Positions 20,494 through 30,979 of a DNA stretch of 64,000 nucleotides are shown piece after piece. The first letter of the stretch is position 1. Each line of letters starts with the position of its first letter. The notes under the pieces were generated by a model. The model ran no database searches, had not been told where the DNA came from, and worked only from the letters and a program-made list of their open reading frames with translations. This DNA comes from Arsenophonus sp046530735 (GTDB lineage: Bacteria; Pseudomonadota; Gammaproteobacteria; Enterobacterales; Enterobacteriaceae), in NCBI GenBank assembly GCA_046530735.1, contig JBHEQV010000002.1:186001-250000 (forward strand), read 5' to 3'. A program made the translations under genes and the position numbers.

Positions 20494-21688
20494 AACGTAA
20501 AGCTTCTGCAGGTTGAATGCTGGCTGCGTACCAAGATGGATAAAGGGTGGCCAATAATGAGACAGCAATTGAAGATAAAGCAATTAACATAATACGGGAA
20601 GGATCAATAGATATTGGTAATTCGATACCTTTAGCTAATAAACCAAGCATAGGCATTATTATATTGAGCTGGCTTGTGATAAATAGACCTAATAATGTTC
20701 CAATGATGCTACCAATGATTCCTGTCGCTGCTCCTTGAAGGATAAAAATAGCCATAATCTGGCTTCGCTTTAAACCTAAAGTCTGCAAAATTCCCCCTTC
20801 AGACTCTTTTTCCATAACTAATAATGAAAGTGAAGTAATAATATTAAATGCTGCTACGGCAATAATGAGACTCAATAATAATCCCATCATATTTTTTTCC
20901 ATTTTCACTGCCTGAAAAAATTCACCTTTTCGTTCACGCCAATCCTGCCATATCATACCTGCCGGTAACGCTTGTTGACACAAGCTATCAACAGTTAATG
21001 GTGCATTAAGATAAAGACGCCAACCAGTAATATTACCGATAGGATAACGCATTAATCGTGCTGCATCTATCTGATTAACTAATAATTCACTATTGTCGGC
21101 TTCACCTTGGGTAGCAAAAAATCCAGCTACTGTAAATAAACGTTGACTTGGTATTCTGCCAATTGGCGTAAGTTGACTAACAGAAGGAATAATTAATCTT
21201 AATTGATCCCCTCTCCTTAGATTTAGTTGTTTAGCTAATTTTAAGCCTAAAATAACATGGTAACTACCAGCAGTTAACACTGAAGAATCAACATCTTGCA
21301 GATGATTTAACAAAGGCTCAGTCGATGTTTCATCAACACCAATCATGACCGCAAGCCCCATATTTTGTCTGCTTTGCAATATAACATCACTTTCCACAAT
21401 TGGAGCAATGTTCTCGATTCCTTGCAGATAGGTTATATTTTTTGCTGGATACTGACTTGGGTTGAGATTACCTTTATGTGTAGTTAAAATAACCTGTGGC
21501 ATATATGTTAAAATACTCTGTTGCAATGAATGCTCAAAACCATTCATAACAGCGGTGACGGTAATTAATGCCATAATGCCTAATGCAATGCCAATTGTAG
21601 ATAAACTCGATACGAACCGACCAAATCGGTCGCTTGTTTGTCCACGCATATAACGTAGACTAATATAAAAGATAACAGATTGAGACAT
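20486..21688 (-). CDS. lolC: Lipoprotein-releasing system inner-membrane protein LolC
   Basis: Partner of LolE; LolC is the subunit that recruits LolA through its periplasmic hook in E. coli. 400 residues from MSQSVIFYISLRYMRG (E. coli MYQPVALFIGLRYMRG); a TTG three codons upstream is ignored. RFGRFVSSLSTIGIALGIMALI forms the first membrane helix. The periplasmic domain ends near MEKNMMGLLLSLIIAVAAFNIITSL, and the C-terminus is LLATLYPSWYAASIQPAEALRYE, nearly identical to E. coli. The retained separate lolC and lolE show this is the heterodimeric system rather than the LolF form. First gene of lolCDE, divergent from mfd. Confidence 0.96.
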   Translation of the reverse strand: MSQSVIFYISLRYMRGQTSDRFGRFVSSLSTIGIALGIMALITVTAVMNGFEHSLQQSILTYMPQVILTTHKGNLNPSQYPAKNITYLQGIENIAPIVESDVILQSRQNMGLAVMIGVDETSTEPLLNHLQDVDSSVLTAGSYHVILGLKLAKQLNLRRGDQLRLIIPSVSQLTPIGRIPSQRLFTVAGFFATQGEADNSELLVNQIDAARLMRYPIGNITGWRLYLNAPLTVDSLCQQALPAGMIWQDWRERKGEFFQAVKMEKNMMGLLLSLIIAVAAFNIITSLSLLVMEKESEGGILQTLGLKRSQIMAIFILQGAATGIIGSIIGTLLGLFITSQLNIIMPMLGLLAKGIELPISIDPSRIMLIALSSIAVSLLATLYPSWYAASIQPAEALRYE

Positions 21689-21880
21689 TAAATCCAATAT
21701 ACCTCTGTTGCCAAAGCAAAGTATTTAGCGATAATAAATGCTAGCTTACTGAATGAAATCACTTTAAGTCAACGTTTTACAATTTTTTATAACTATCTTA
21801 ACAGATTAGACTATTTTCCTTTGTTTTAGTATTAATAAAACAAGCATTACAATTTTAATAATTAGAATTAATTAATCATT
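21689..21880. promoter_or_regulatory. Divergent lolC / mfd intergenic region
   Basis: 192 bp that must carry the start signals of lolCDE (minus) and mfd (plus). Composition is too AT-rich to place promoters reliably. The arrangement is as in E. coli. Confidence 0.45.
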
Positions 21881-24800
21881 ATGTCGGAAAAATATTATTA
21901 TCAACTACCCAAACAGCAAGGTGATATTCGCCATTTGGGGTGTCTGATTGGCGCAGCAGCCGCTGTTGAGTGTGCTGATATTGTCGAACGACATCCAGGT
22001 CTTGTTGTATTAATCACTCAAGATACACATAATGCCTTAAAATTATATGATGAAATACAACAATTTTCACAGAATTCAGTGACAATGTTTTCGGATTGGG
22101 AAACGCTACCTTATGATAGTTTTTCACCACATGAAGAAATTATTTCAACGCGTTTAGTTAGTCTTTATCGACTGCCAACTTTGACAAAAGGTTTATTAAT
22201 TGTTCCGGTTAATACGTTAATGCAAAAAGTTTGCCCTGCTGATTTCTTAATCAGCAATGCACTAGTTATTCATAAGGGAAACAAGATTTCACATGAAAAA
22301 TTGCGTAATAATCTTGATAAAGCCGGTTATCGATGTGTTGAACAAGTACTCGAACATGGTGAGTATACTATTCGTGGATCGTTACTTGATATCTTTCCAA
22401 TGGGCAGTAATGATCCATATCGAATTGACTTTTTTGATGATGAAATTGATAGCTTAAGAACTTTTAATATTGATAGTCAACTGACTGTCAGCGAAATTGA
22501 GCAGATAAATTTACTACCCGCTCACGAATTTCCGATAGATGATAAAGCTATTAAATTATTCCGTAGTCAATGGCATAAATATTTCGATATACGGCGTGAC
22601 CCTGAACATATCTATCAACAAATTAGTAAAAAAATAGTGCCAGCAGGAATTGAATATTGGCAACCTCTTTTTTTCAATCAGCCACTATCTTCTTTATTTG
22701 ACTACTTTCCTGCTAATACTTTATTGATCACGCAAGATTTAGCAGCAATGGCTGATAGATTTTGGACTGATACTTATCATCGCTATGAGAGTCGAAATGT
22801 TGATCCAATGCGTCCACTGCTACCACCTGATATGCTTTGGTTAAATAGCGAACAGCTTAATCAAACCCTTAAAACATGGCCGCGTATTAAAATTTCAGTT
22901 GAACCGGTTGCTCAAAAATCAGGTAATACTAACTTACCCTATTTAGCTTTACCTGATTTAAGTATCAATCAGAAAAATAAAGCCCCGCTTGATAAGCTAT
23001 ATCAGTTTAGCAGAAATTTTGTTGGCCGAATTGTTTTTTCTGTAGAAAGTCCCGGACGACGTGAAACAGTACAAGAGCTATTAGCACGGATAAAAATCAA
23101 CCCTATTAAGATTAAAACTCTTAATAAAACTAATAATGCAGGTTTTTATATCATAGTAGGTGCTGCTGAACAAGGTTTTGCTAATCAGGATCAACAAATA
23201 GCCCTCATTTGTGAAAGCGATATTTTAGGTAAGCGGGTTATTCAACGTCATACTAAACAATATAAAACGATCAATATTGACCTATTAATCCGTAATCTGG
23301 CTGAATTACGGCCAGGACAACCTGTTGTTCACCTTGAACATGGGGTTGGGCGTTATCAAGGTTTAATCACTTTAGTCGCAGGCGGTATTCAAGCTGAATA
23401 CTTGATGCTGACTTATGCTGGTAACGATAAACTTTATGTTCCGGTTTCATCGCTGAATTTAATTAGTCGTTATAGTAGCAGCAATGATGAAAGTGCACCA
23501 TTACATAAATTAGGTAGTGATGTTTGGGCTAAAGAAAAACAAAAAGCAGCTAAAAAAATTCGTGATATTGCAGTAGAGCTATTAGATTTTCATGCTCAGC
23601 GAAGCATAAAGCCAGGTTTTGCTTTCAAGCACGATAAAATGCGATATCAGCTTTTTTGCCAAGATTTCCCCTTTGAAACAACAGTTGATCAAGAACAGGC
23701 AATTAATTCTGTTTTAAATGATATGTGCCAACCTATTAGTATGGATCGTTTGGTTTGTGGTGATGTGGGCTTTGGTAAAACTGAAGTGGCTATGCGAGCA
23801 GCATTTTTGGCAATAACTAATAATCAACAAGTTGCTGTATTGATACCAACAACGCTACTAGCACAACAACACTTCAATAATTTTCTCGACCGTTTTGCTA
23901 ACTGGCCAGTACAGATTGAAATGCTATCACGTTTTCGTAATAATAAAGAACAGCAACAAATTATTAACGCAGTAGCTGAAGGTAAAGTAGATATCTTAAT
24001 TGGTACCCATAAATTACTACAAAATAATTTCCGTTGGAAATCACTTGGATTATTAATTATTGATGAAGAGCACCGCTTTGGTGTTCGCCACAAAGAGTTA
24101 ATTAAATCAATGCGAGCTAATGTTGATATTCTAACATTAACGGCAACACCTATTCCTAGAACTCTTAATATGGCAATGAGCGGGATGCGTGACTTATCCA
24201 TTATTGCTACTCCGCCTTCTCGTCGATTATCCGTTAAGACCTTTGTTCGTCAATATGATGACTCAATTGTGCGAGAAGCGATTTTGCGGGAAATATTACG
24301 TGGTGGACAAGTTTATTATCTGTTTAATGATGTAAAATATATTGAAAAAGCCAAAGAGCGTTTGGCATCACTAGTATCTGAAGCGTGTTTTGTTATTGCT
24401 CATGGGAAAATGCGTGAAAAAGATCTGGAACGTGTGATGACCGATTTTCATCATCAGCGTTTCAATGTATTAATTTGCACCACTATTATTGAAACGGGAA
24501 TCGATATCCCTACTGCTAATACTATTATTATTGAACGTGCAGATCATTTTGGTTTAGCACAATTGCATCAATTGCGTGGTAGGGTTGGGCGCTCTTATCA
24601 TCAAGCTTATGCTTATCTCTTAACACCACACCCGAAAGCTATGACAGATGACGCACAAAAACGACTTGAAGTGATTGGAGCGCTAGAAAATCTTGGTGCT
24701 GGCTTTGCATTGGCTACCCATGATTTAGAAATTCGTGGTGCTGGAGAGTTGCTTGGTAAAGAACAAAGCGGACAAATGAGTACCATCGGATTTACACTTT

Positions 24801-25321
24801 ATATGGAACTTCTTAAAAATGCCGTTGAGGCTTTAAAGCAAGGCAAAGAGCCTTCTTTAGAAGAGCTCACCAGTCAACAGACTGAAATTGAATTAAGAAT
24901 GCCTGTACTATTACCGGATGACTATATTACCGATGTGAATCTCAGATTATCTTTTTATAAAAGAATAGTCAGTGCTAAAAATAGCAATGAATTAGATGAG
25001 TTAAAAATTGAACTTATCAATCGTTTTGGTAAGTTGCCTGATGCTTGTAAACAATTACTGCAAACTACTGGTATTCAGATGGATGGACAAGCATTAGGTA
25101 TTAAACGAATAGAAGCTAATGAAAAAGGAGGGTTTATTGAATTTAGTAAGAAAAATAAAGTAAACCCAACTTTTCTTATTGAGTTATTACAAAACTCAGC
25201 TGATATCTATCGATTAGATGGGCCTAATAAATTAAAATTTATTAAACCCCTAATTAATTTTTCTGAAAGACTTGCTTTTATTAGGAAGTTAATAACTAAT
25301 TTTCAGTTACATCAAGTATAA
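21881..25321 (+). CDS. mfd: Transcription-repair coupling factor Mfd
   Basis: Mfd is the ATP-driven translocase that removes stalled RNA polymerase and recruits UvrA. 1,146 residues against 1,148 in E. coli. UvrB-homology N-terminus includes DWETLPYDSFSPHEEI; RNAP-interacting domain around PGQPVVHLEHGVGRYQG (residues about 478-495). Helicase motifs: Walker A CGDVGFGKTE, LIPTTLLAQQH, DEEHRFG (box II), TATPIPRTLNM, TTIIETGIDIP and LHQLRGRVGRS. C-terminal TRCF domain with LRMPVLLPDDYI. No internal lesions. It is one of two repair genes in the window and survives while nth is dead. This suggests transcription-linked repair or R-loop control is worth keeping. No terminator is evident downstream. 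Confidence 0.97.
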   Translation: MSEKYYYQLPKQQGDIRHLGCLIGAAAAVECADIVERHPGLVVLITQDTHNALKLYDEIQQFSQNSVTMFSDWETLPYDSFSPHEEIISTRLVSLYRLPTLTKGLLIVPVNTLMQKVCPADFLISNALVIHKGNKISHEKLRNNLDKAGYRCVEQVLEHGEYTIRGSLLDIFPMGSNDPYRIDFFDDEIDSLRTFNIDSQLTVSEIEQINLLPAHEFPIDDKAIKLFRSQWHKYFDIRRDPEHIYQQISKKIVPAGIEYWQPLFFNQPLSSLFDYFPANTLLITQDLAAMADRFWTDTYHRYESRNVDPMRPLLPPDMLWLNSEQLNQTLKTWPRIKISVEPVAQKSGNTNLPYLALPDLSINQKNKAPLDKLYQFSRNFVGRIVFSVESPGRRETVQELLARIKINPIKIKTLNKTNNAGFYIIVGAAEQGFANQDQQIALICESDILGKRVIQRHTKQYKTINIDLLIRNLAELRPGQPVVHLEHGVGRYQGLITLVAGGIQAEYLMLTYAGNDKLYVPVSSLNLISRYSSSNDESAPLHKLGSDVWAKEKQKAAKKIRDIAVELLDFHAQRSIKPGFAFKHDKMRYQLFCQDFPFETTVDQEQAINSVLNDMCQPISMDRLVCGDVGFGKTEVAMRAAFLAITNNQQVAVLIPTTLLAQQHFNNFLDRFANWPVQIEMLSRFRNNKEQQQIINAVAEGKVDILIGTHKLLQNNFRWKSLGLLIIDEEHRFGVRHKELIKSMRANVDILTLTATPIPRTLNMAMSGMRDLSIIATPPSRRLSVKTFVRQYDDSIVREAILREILRGGQVYYLFNDVKYIEKAKERLASLVSEACFVIAHGKMREKDLERVMTDFHHQRFNVLICTTIIETGIDIPTANTIIIERADHFGLAQLHQLRGRVGRSYHQAYAYLLTPHPKAMTDDAQKRLEVIGALENLGAGFALATHDLEIRGAGELLGKEQSGQMSTIGFTLYMELLKNAVEALKQGKEPSLEELTSQQTEIELRMPVLLPDDYITDVNLRLSFYKRIVSAKNSNELDELKIELINRFGKLPDACKQLLQTTGIQMDGQALGIKRIEANEKGGFIEFSKKNKVNPTFLIELLQNSADIYRLDGPNKLKFIKPLINFSERLAFIRKLITNFQLHQV

Positions 25322-25650
25322 ATTAATTTATCGCTAAACCAGATAATTCGTTATAGTATATAATGGCGGACTAAATCCGTGTTCTATATCATGCTCTGCA
25401 TACAACGGTTAAGTTTCTTTTTTTCCGGTGATTTAACTTTTTCTTAGGCTAAGAAAAAGTCTGTAAATTCATTACATTGCTTCTAAGTATTCGATGAATA
25501 GCCATGAGTATGTTCGGTTAAGATCATCTAAAAGCATTGAGCATTAATCGCGGTCTTATAAGACGAACAAGAAATCACTGAGTAGTTCGATCTGTATCTA
25601 CAAAAAGATAATGTCGTAAAGTTTTGATCGATATCTTTTTAAGATATATT
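25322..25650. other. No gene after mfd
   Basis: About 330 bases with no recognisable gene. In E. coli ldtC, bhsA and ycfJ lie between mfd and ndh; none is seen. A 14-bp-class inverted repeat ttttcttaggctaagaaaa at about 25,440 could act as a terminator for mfd. Confidence 0.4.
25439..25459 (+). terminator. Possible mfd terminator hairpin
   Basis: Inverted repeat ctttttcttag / ctaagaaaaag with a tiny loop, about 120 bp downstream of mfd. A-rich left arm and T-rich context, but distance and weak pairing make it tentative. Confidence 0.35.
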
Positions 25651-26814
25651 AAATTTTTAGAAATTTGTGTATTACGGTCAGGCTAGATTCCACTATGATA
25701 TTTTGTAAATCTGTTTTTATCCTTAGATTATACGTTGTTGACTACCAGAGTCAACCAGGTCTAAATCTCCTTAGGCGCAGTTCTAGCTTTTTTTTGAGTA
25801 GACTGTAGAAACTTAAATAGAATTGAAATAGTTGGTTTTCTTGAAGTACATTGCTTCGAGATTGGCTCCGTATTTCCACTATAAAAAAAAGCAGATTCAA
25901 TTGGATTTGTTATTTTTATTGATGCCTAGTGCACTGACAGGAAGCCGTAGAGTATCAGTCGTTTTTATTTATTTTTCTATAACATCCTCATCGCTGGCAG
26001 GATACGTTGAAAATATTTCCAACAAAGCATTAAAAGATTTATTAACGACATCACGGCTTTCTCTGATAACCTGAATTCCCGGAAATAGCCCCATCTTAAC
26101 TTTCGATGTTGCATACTTTGGAAAGTGAAACCAAACAGATTATATTCTTTATCTACCAATAAACAGCATTTATTCTGTATGCCAAGGAATATCATTGCCA
26201 TTGCCATTGCCATGCTAAAAAGCAAGGGTACCGTACCCGTATAGCAAGCATGGAGATACAGTTAACCACGTGCTCGAGATCATCCAGAAGTTCAACTAAG
26301 TGCGCTTCTAATACTCGATAAGCACTTCAATGGGCTTTGTGAAAATCACTGATTGAGATGTCTTTCATATACACAGCTTATGATAACAACTCTTCGCCGA
26401 TTTTTATGCGATTCAGATAGGGCAACATCGAGATTTTGAAAGATATTTTATCGCCGCTGTGATCCCCACTAAATCTTAGGCACTTAATCTAGACATCTCC
26501 CAAATACTAGTCTTTTAGGTTCTCTGTGACAAATAACCGTTACGTTCGACGATATGGACACCTCCGTAAGAAGTTGCGTTCAGTATGTTATCGCAGGATT
26601 GCTTTAGAGCTCATCCTCAAAAAGAGTGCCTATTAGCTTCCAGTAGTATTATGAATAAATTCATGTAAGGGATGACAGGTAATATCTGATTTTGTGGATA
26701 TCTATATAGTAGCCTTTCATGGCATTTCATCTCTCTGTTGTTAAAATATTTTATAAAATAATAAGCAGGATACACGTCCATCTCTAAAATCCATACACTA
26801 GAATTATCATAACT
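25651..26814 (-). mobile_element. IS256-family element, degenerate copy 5
   Basis: Reverse-oriented; ends aaatttttagaaatttgtgta and catacactagaattatcataact. The shortest copy (about 1.16 kb), so an internal deletion has removed some 250 bp. Just inside the outer end the tract tttttatccttagatta aligns with the inner landmark of the other copies. No coding capacity. Confidence 0.72.
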
Positions 26815-26865
26815 TAAGATATTCAGATCTAGGTACAGATAACTAAGTTTTAGTTTTTAAACGCT

Positions 26866-27110
26866 TTATGACACGGCTTCGGAGGATTCTTTCTTCATTT
26901 CACGCTCAAACCCTTTTCCTGCTAAACGTAAACAGCAATCCAGATCAGATAGAGATACAACGGAGTTCAGAAATTCACATACGACTGCTATCAGATTCGT
27001 CGAGAGAGAAATATTTTCACAGGAAAATAACTACAACTTTTTGATCTGGTGAAAGAGTTGTAGCAAATTATAAGGAGTATGGTTGTGATCATCAAATATT
27101 ATCTCGTTTT
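26866..27110 (-). pseudogene. Unidentified C-terminal coding remnant
   Basis: On the minus strand, a frame of about 80 codons ending at a TAA is nearly open: IFDDHNHTPYNLLQLFHQI, one stop, then LFSCENISLSTNLIAVVCEF, LNSVVSLSDLDCCLRLAG and KGFEREMKKESSEAVS. Its G+C is higher than the neighbouring DNA and the last 45 codons have no stop. Position between mfd and ndh would suit none of the E. coli genes there that I can recall. It might be a cargo or foreign gene. Function unknown. Confidence 0.35.
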
Positions 27111-27330
27111 CTCTTTATGAACGGTAAATTCGAAGATATCTAATAATGCTTAGTCAAAGTAGACGGAATCTTTTTTCTATCTTAAAGAGTAAGACTGATT
27201 TTTAGGTGTTGTAGTTATTTGAAGATATAGTATTCTTATGATATTTCTCTTAATTACACTCCATCAGTAGTTATCTATTTTATGAATAGAAATGCAATGA
27301 GAGTCTATATAATGATTCGGAACTAAGCAG
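27111..27330. other. No feature seen downstream of ndh
   Basis: AT-rich DNA between the unidentified remnant and the ndh stop codon. No hairpin strong enough to call a terminator. Confidence 0.3.
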
Positions 27331-28632
27331 TTAGTGTAATTTTAATCTAGGTCGAATGATTCGATTAATGCTATCCACTAATATCATCAATCCAGTTTTA
27401 ATATAACCGTGTAACGCTATTTGATGAATGCGATAAAGTGAAATATAGACGATACGAGCGATTTTTCCTTCAACCGTCATATTACCGCACACTAAATTTC
27501 CCATTAGACTGCCAACTGTACTAAAACGAGACAATGAGACTAACGAGCCATAATCTTTATAGACATATTCTTGCAATTCTTTATGTTCAAGTAAAGCGAG
27601 GATGTTTTTATAACATAAAGTGGCCATTTGATGCGCAGCTTGAGCGCGTGGAGGCACAAATCCCCCCTCTTTTTTAGAGCAGGAGGCACAATCACCAATC
27701 GCAAAAATAGAACTATCTAGCGTCGTTTGTAGTGTTGGATTAACCACTAATTGATTAATTTTATTGGTTTCTAAACCACCAATTTGATGCATAAAATCAG
27801 GTACTTTAATGCCAGCTGCCCAAACTATCAGATCGACATTAATTTTTTCTGCCGATTTAATGTTAAGACCATCGCTATCCGTACTAGTTACTATGGTTTG
27901 TGTTAAAATACGAACACCTAATTTAATTAATTTATGATGTGCAGCTGTTGAAACTCGTATAGGCAGTGTCGGTAAGATACGTTCTCCAGCTTCAATTAGG
28001 GTTACATGAAGTGCTTCTTTATCTAAGCCTTCAAAACCATAACTGGTTAATTGCTCGATAACATTATAGAGTTCAGCAGATAGTTCCACCCCAGTTGCGC
28101 CACCACCAATAATTGCAATATTAATCTTATCATTTGATTTAATGTGCGCTGAGTATCTAAGAAATAAATTCAGCATCTTTTCATGAAAACGAAAAGCTTG
28201 TTGAGGATTATCTAGGAAAATACAATGCTCTTTTACACCGGCGATACCAAAATCATTAGATACACTACCTAGTGCCATCACTAAAAGATCAAAATTTAAT
28301 TGTCGTTCTGGAACTAAAAGTTGACCTTCCTTATCATGTATCGCTGAGAGCGTGATAGTTTTATTATCACGATTAATATTGATCAAGTGACCTAATTGAA
28401 AATGAAAATAGTGATTACGAGCATGCGCTAAATAACTTAGAGCATCAACACCGTCATCTAAAGAGCCTGCTGCAACTTCATGCAGTAGAGGTTTCCATAA
28501 ATGGCTTTTATTGCAATCAACTAATATAATCTCAGTTTTATTCTTGCTCCTTAATTTATTCCCTAATTTGGTTGCAAGTTCTAATCCTCCTGCTCCACCA
28601 CCGACAATAATAATTTTAGTTTTTGAGATCAT
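27331..28632 (-). CDS. ndh: Type II NADH:quinone oxidoreductase
   Basis: Ndh oxidises NADH and reduces quinone at the inner membrane without pumping protons. 433 residues versus 434 in E. coli. N-terminal FAD-binding GGGAGG at 11-16, NADH-binding IAIIGGGATGVELSAE at about 172-187, GDCAS of the second FAD segment near 315, and the amphipathic C-terminal tail GLMILVDSINRIIRPRLKLH that anchors it. ATG preceded by aaggtag. It stands alone: its usual upstream neighbours ycfP and nagZ are gone. With UbiK retained, the window supports a quinone-linked aerobic chain. Confidence 0.96.
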   Translation of the reverse strand: MISKTKIIIVGGGAGGLELATKLGNKLRSKNKTEIILVDCNKSHLWKPLLHEVAAGSLDDGVDALSYLAHARNHYFHFQLGHLININRDNKTITLSAIHDKEGQLLVPERQLNFDLLVMALGSVSNDFGIAGVKEHCIFLDNPQQAFRFHEKMLNLFLRYSAHIKSNDKINIAIIGGGATGVELSAELYNVIEQLTSYGFEGLDKEALHVTLIEAGERILPTLPIRVSTAAHHKLIKLGVRILTQTIVTSTDSDGLNIKSAEKINVDLIVWAAGIKVPDFMHQIGGLETNKINQLVVNPTLQTTLDSSIFAIGDCASCSKKEGGFVPPRAQAAHQMATLCYKNILALLEHKELQEYVYKDYGSLVSLSRFSTVGSLMGNLVCGNMTVEGKIARIVYISLYRIHQIALHGYIKTGLMILVDSINRIIRPRLKLH

Positions 28633-28757
28633 TATAACTACCTTAATAAATAATTTTTTGTTATTTAAATAAATTAATAATTATTATATTATAGTATATC
28701 ATATATGATTATTTTCTCATACCTAAATTAATTAAAATCAATTTAGGTAGTTATTTT

Positions 28758-29805
28758 AGCTATGTTGACAAAAAGTTGTCACTTTATTCGCAAAGCAATT
28801 TGTAGTTATGTCTGTATTTCAATTATTATGGTTTTAAACAATCTTCTCTATGCTAAGTAATTCGGTAAATAAATACTCTTTCATCATGAAATCTACTAAG
28901 CTATCTTTTAATCGGCTAATATAACTATTCACATTTTAAATGTGGAATTATTTATCAATAAATCTCTAATTACCAACCTTATTTAGGCTATTGTGCCTAA
29001 TTTATGTTTGTTGAAAAGATTTCGTACGATTTTTCTTCATCTAAGTAAAAGATGGACTCTTTACTAATAATTATCTCAAGAAAACGGCCAATATACTCTA
29101 CTTTACATTAAACTATTCAAGAATATAATTCTTCATATGACCTTATTGATCTTTGGCAATAAGGATCGCGATTTGTTATTTTCTTCTTATCTCTTTCTCT
29201 TCCGCTTTTTCTACTTTTCCTATATGGAAAATAACGTTTTCCTTTAAAGAATTTATTGAAAATATTTAATCGATTTCAATAATACCACTTAATACACTTA
29301 AGTTGACTATTTCTACTAAAGCAAGAAAGCAGTAATGCCATATAAATACTGTTTTAAATCAATACTTATTTGTTTTGTTGACTCCCGTAAAGTCAAGCTA
29401 TTCAACATACATCGAAGATAACTAAACCATTTATCTTTGTGATGTAGTCTCTAAAGAGAACTTCCAGTATGATTGTTAAATGTTTTTCTATAATCAAGGA
29501 TTTTATAATGATATCACTATAACCCTAATTAATATGTAGTTTTGGTGGTATCTTACTATTAGCGGACAACATCTTTACTGTGATAGTATAGGCAAGATAA
29601 GGTAGAATAAGTTTATTAAATACATGAATTGATATTATCCAATAAATTATCTCTGAGCTAACTAATGAGATACAGTTTAATCTTTGGATGGAGCAAGTAA
29701 AAAGTCGCTTTGATCTGTATGACTATTTGCTTCTTATAGCAACCTCTATAACAAAAATCTTTCATGCAATATAAAGGATTTTATCAACAACCTTCCTCAA
29801 CTATA
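28758..29805 (-). mobile_element. IS1595-family element, degenerate copy B
   Basis: Starts agctatgttgacaaaaag, the same terminal repeat as the copy in purN, and is collinear with it for about 1.05 kb. Minus-strand pieces: RLKDSLVDFMM with YLFTELLSIE (family RLKGWMRRF..YLPNYLAW), FHI-NVNSYISRLK, KGKRYFPYRKSRKSGRERDKK. Inactive. The right boundary is approximate because it runs straight into an IS91 remnant; no target duplication could be read (left octamer gttatttt). Confidence 0.72.
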
Positions 29806-30860
29806 GGAAGGTCCACAGATGCTTTTCTACCAAATCTATAAAATAAAATCTTTCAGTTCATATGACGTTAAAGTTACCGAGCAGTAAATTAGCACAACAA
29901 ATTTATATTACCTAACTGTAAGTAGCAAGACATTGTTTTCACTATATCCCTATCTTCTCTGGCTTTTTCAACAATAACTGGCTGTTATTCGTTACTCAAT
30001 GCTATTTTTACGTCATCAAACAACTTGCGCTATGCTGTAGCATTAAGCACGCAAAAAACAGGATATCAAAACTACTATTTTTATGCCTTATATGCTTATG
30101 CTAGATAATTCAATCAATATTCGCATGTTCATGTCTCAATCGCTCATAGCGATATAGATGTTAACATGTTGTATAGGATAAGCTCTTCTCAAAAAAGAGT
30201 AGTCGAAAAGATCTGGTGAGGCGTCCCATCATCCGCTTGCTGTATGACACAGCTGTAACCTGATAAATCCAAATAGTCTTCTTGTTTTTAGGTATATCCG
30301 CATCAGTAAGCAGTGGCAGTATTACACTTAAAAGTGCAATACAGAAATGTTACTGGAAAGTATACTTTTCTAAAAAGATGGAATAGGTGAATGGGATAGC
30401 GTGAAATACTTCATACTCTATACTTAAACGGCTCTCAGGTATCTATGTAAAAACTGCGGAATTACCGATGGGAGAAGTGCTGTGTATCATTATTATATCC
30501 ATGCTTAATAACAGCAACGTAAGCCATTGACGCAGGAAGAAATGATCTGGAGATATATTAGCCATATTCCAGTGAGTCATGTTAAGATAGTCCGTTATTA
30601 TGGTTTTTTATCGAAAAATTAACTAGTAACACTATTACATAGGTGTATTATATAAGTTTCTGAAGATGACAGCTTACAAAAAAATGAAAAAATCGAAGTT
30701 CACCGTTTTGATGAAAAGATTCCTTCGTGCAGATCTGTATAAATGCATGCTATATGGAAACAGGTTACTTTTATCGATCCTCCCAGCCATGTGGAGGCAA
30801 GCAAGAGAATTGTTGTCAAAAAGAATGTATAGAATAGAAAAACGAGGGTTATTAAGATAA
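29806..30860 (+). mobile_element. IS91-family element remnant, copy B
   Basis: Longest of three copies. A frame reads LTQEEMIWRYISHIPVSHVKIVRYYGFLSK, split by decay elsewhere (family pattern: LTQEEMI.RYI.HIP..HFKMVRYYGFLSNRKRG, each piece under 20 residues here). The open C-terminus has FTVLMKRFLRADLYKC and RELLSKRMYRIEKRGLL. These are typical of IS91/IS801-type rolling-circle transposases. The N-terminal part is broken. The terminal sequence (ori/ter) cannot be placed. Confidence 0.68.
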
Positions 30861-30979
30861 CCCTAGGATTAATATTCTAAAATTGATGTATTGGATTAAA
30901 TAATATTTATTTCGATAAAATTTACTTTATAAGTAAAATCCAATAAATTGATTCTATCTCCTTTTAGGAAGGAGAGATG
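30861..30979. other. Short spacer between IS91 and IS481 remnants
   Basis: Contains the imperfect palindrome around tccttttaggaaggagaga but no gene. Confidence 0.25.
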
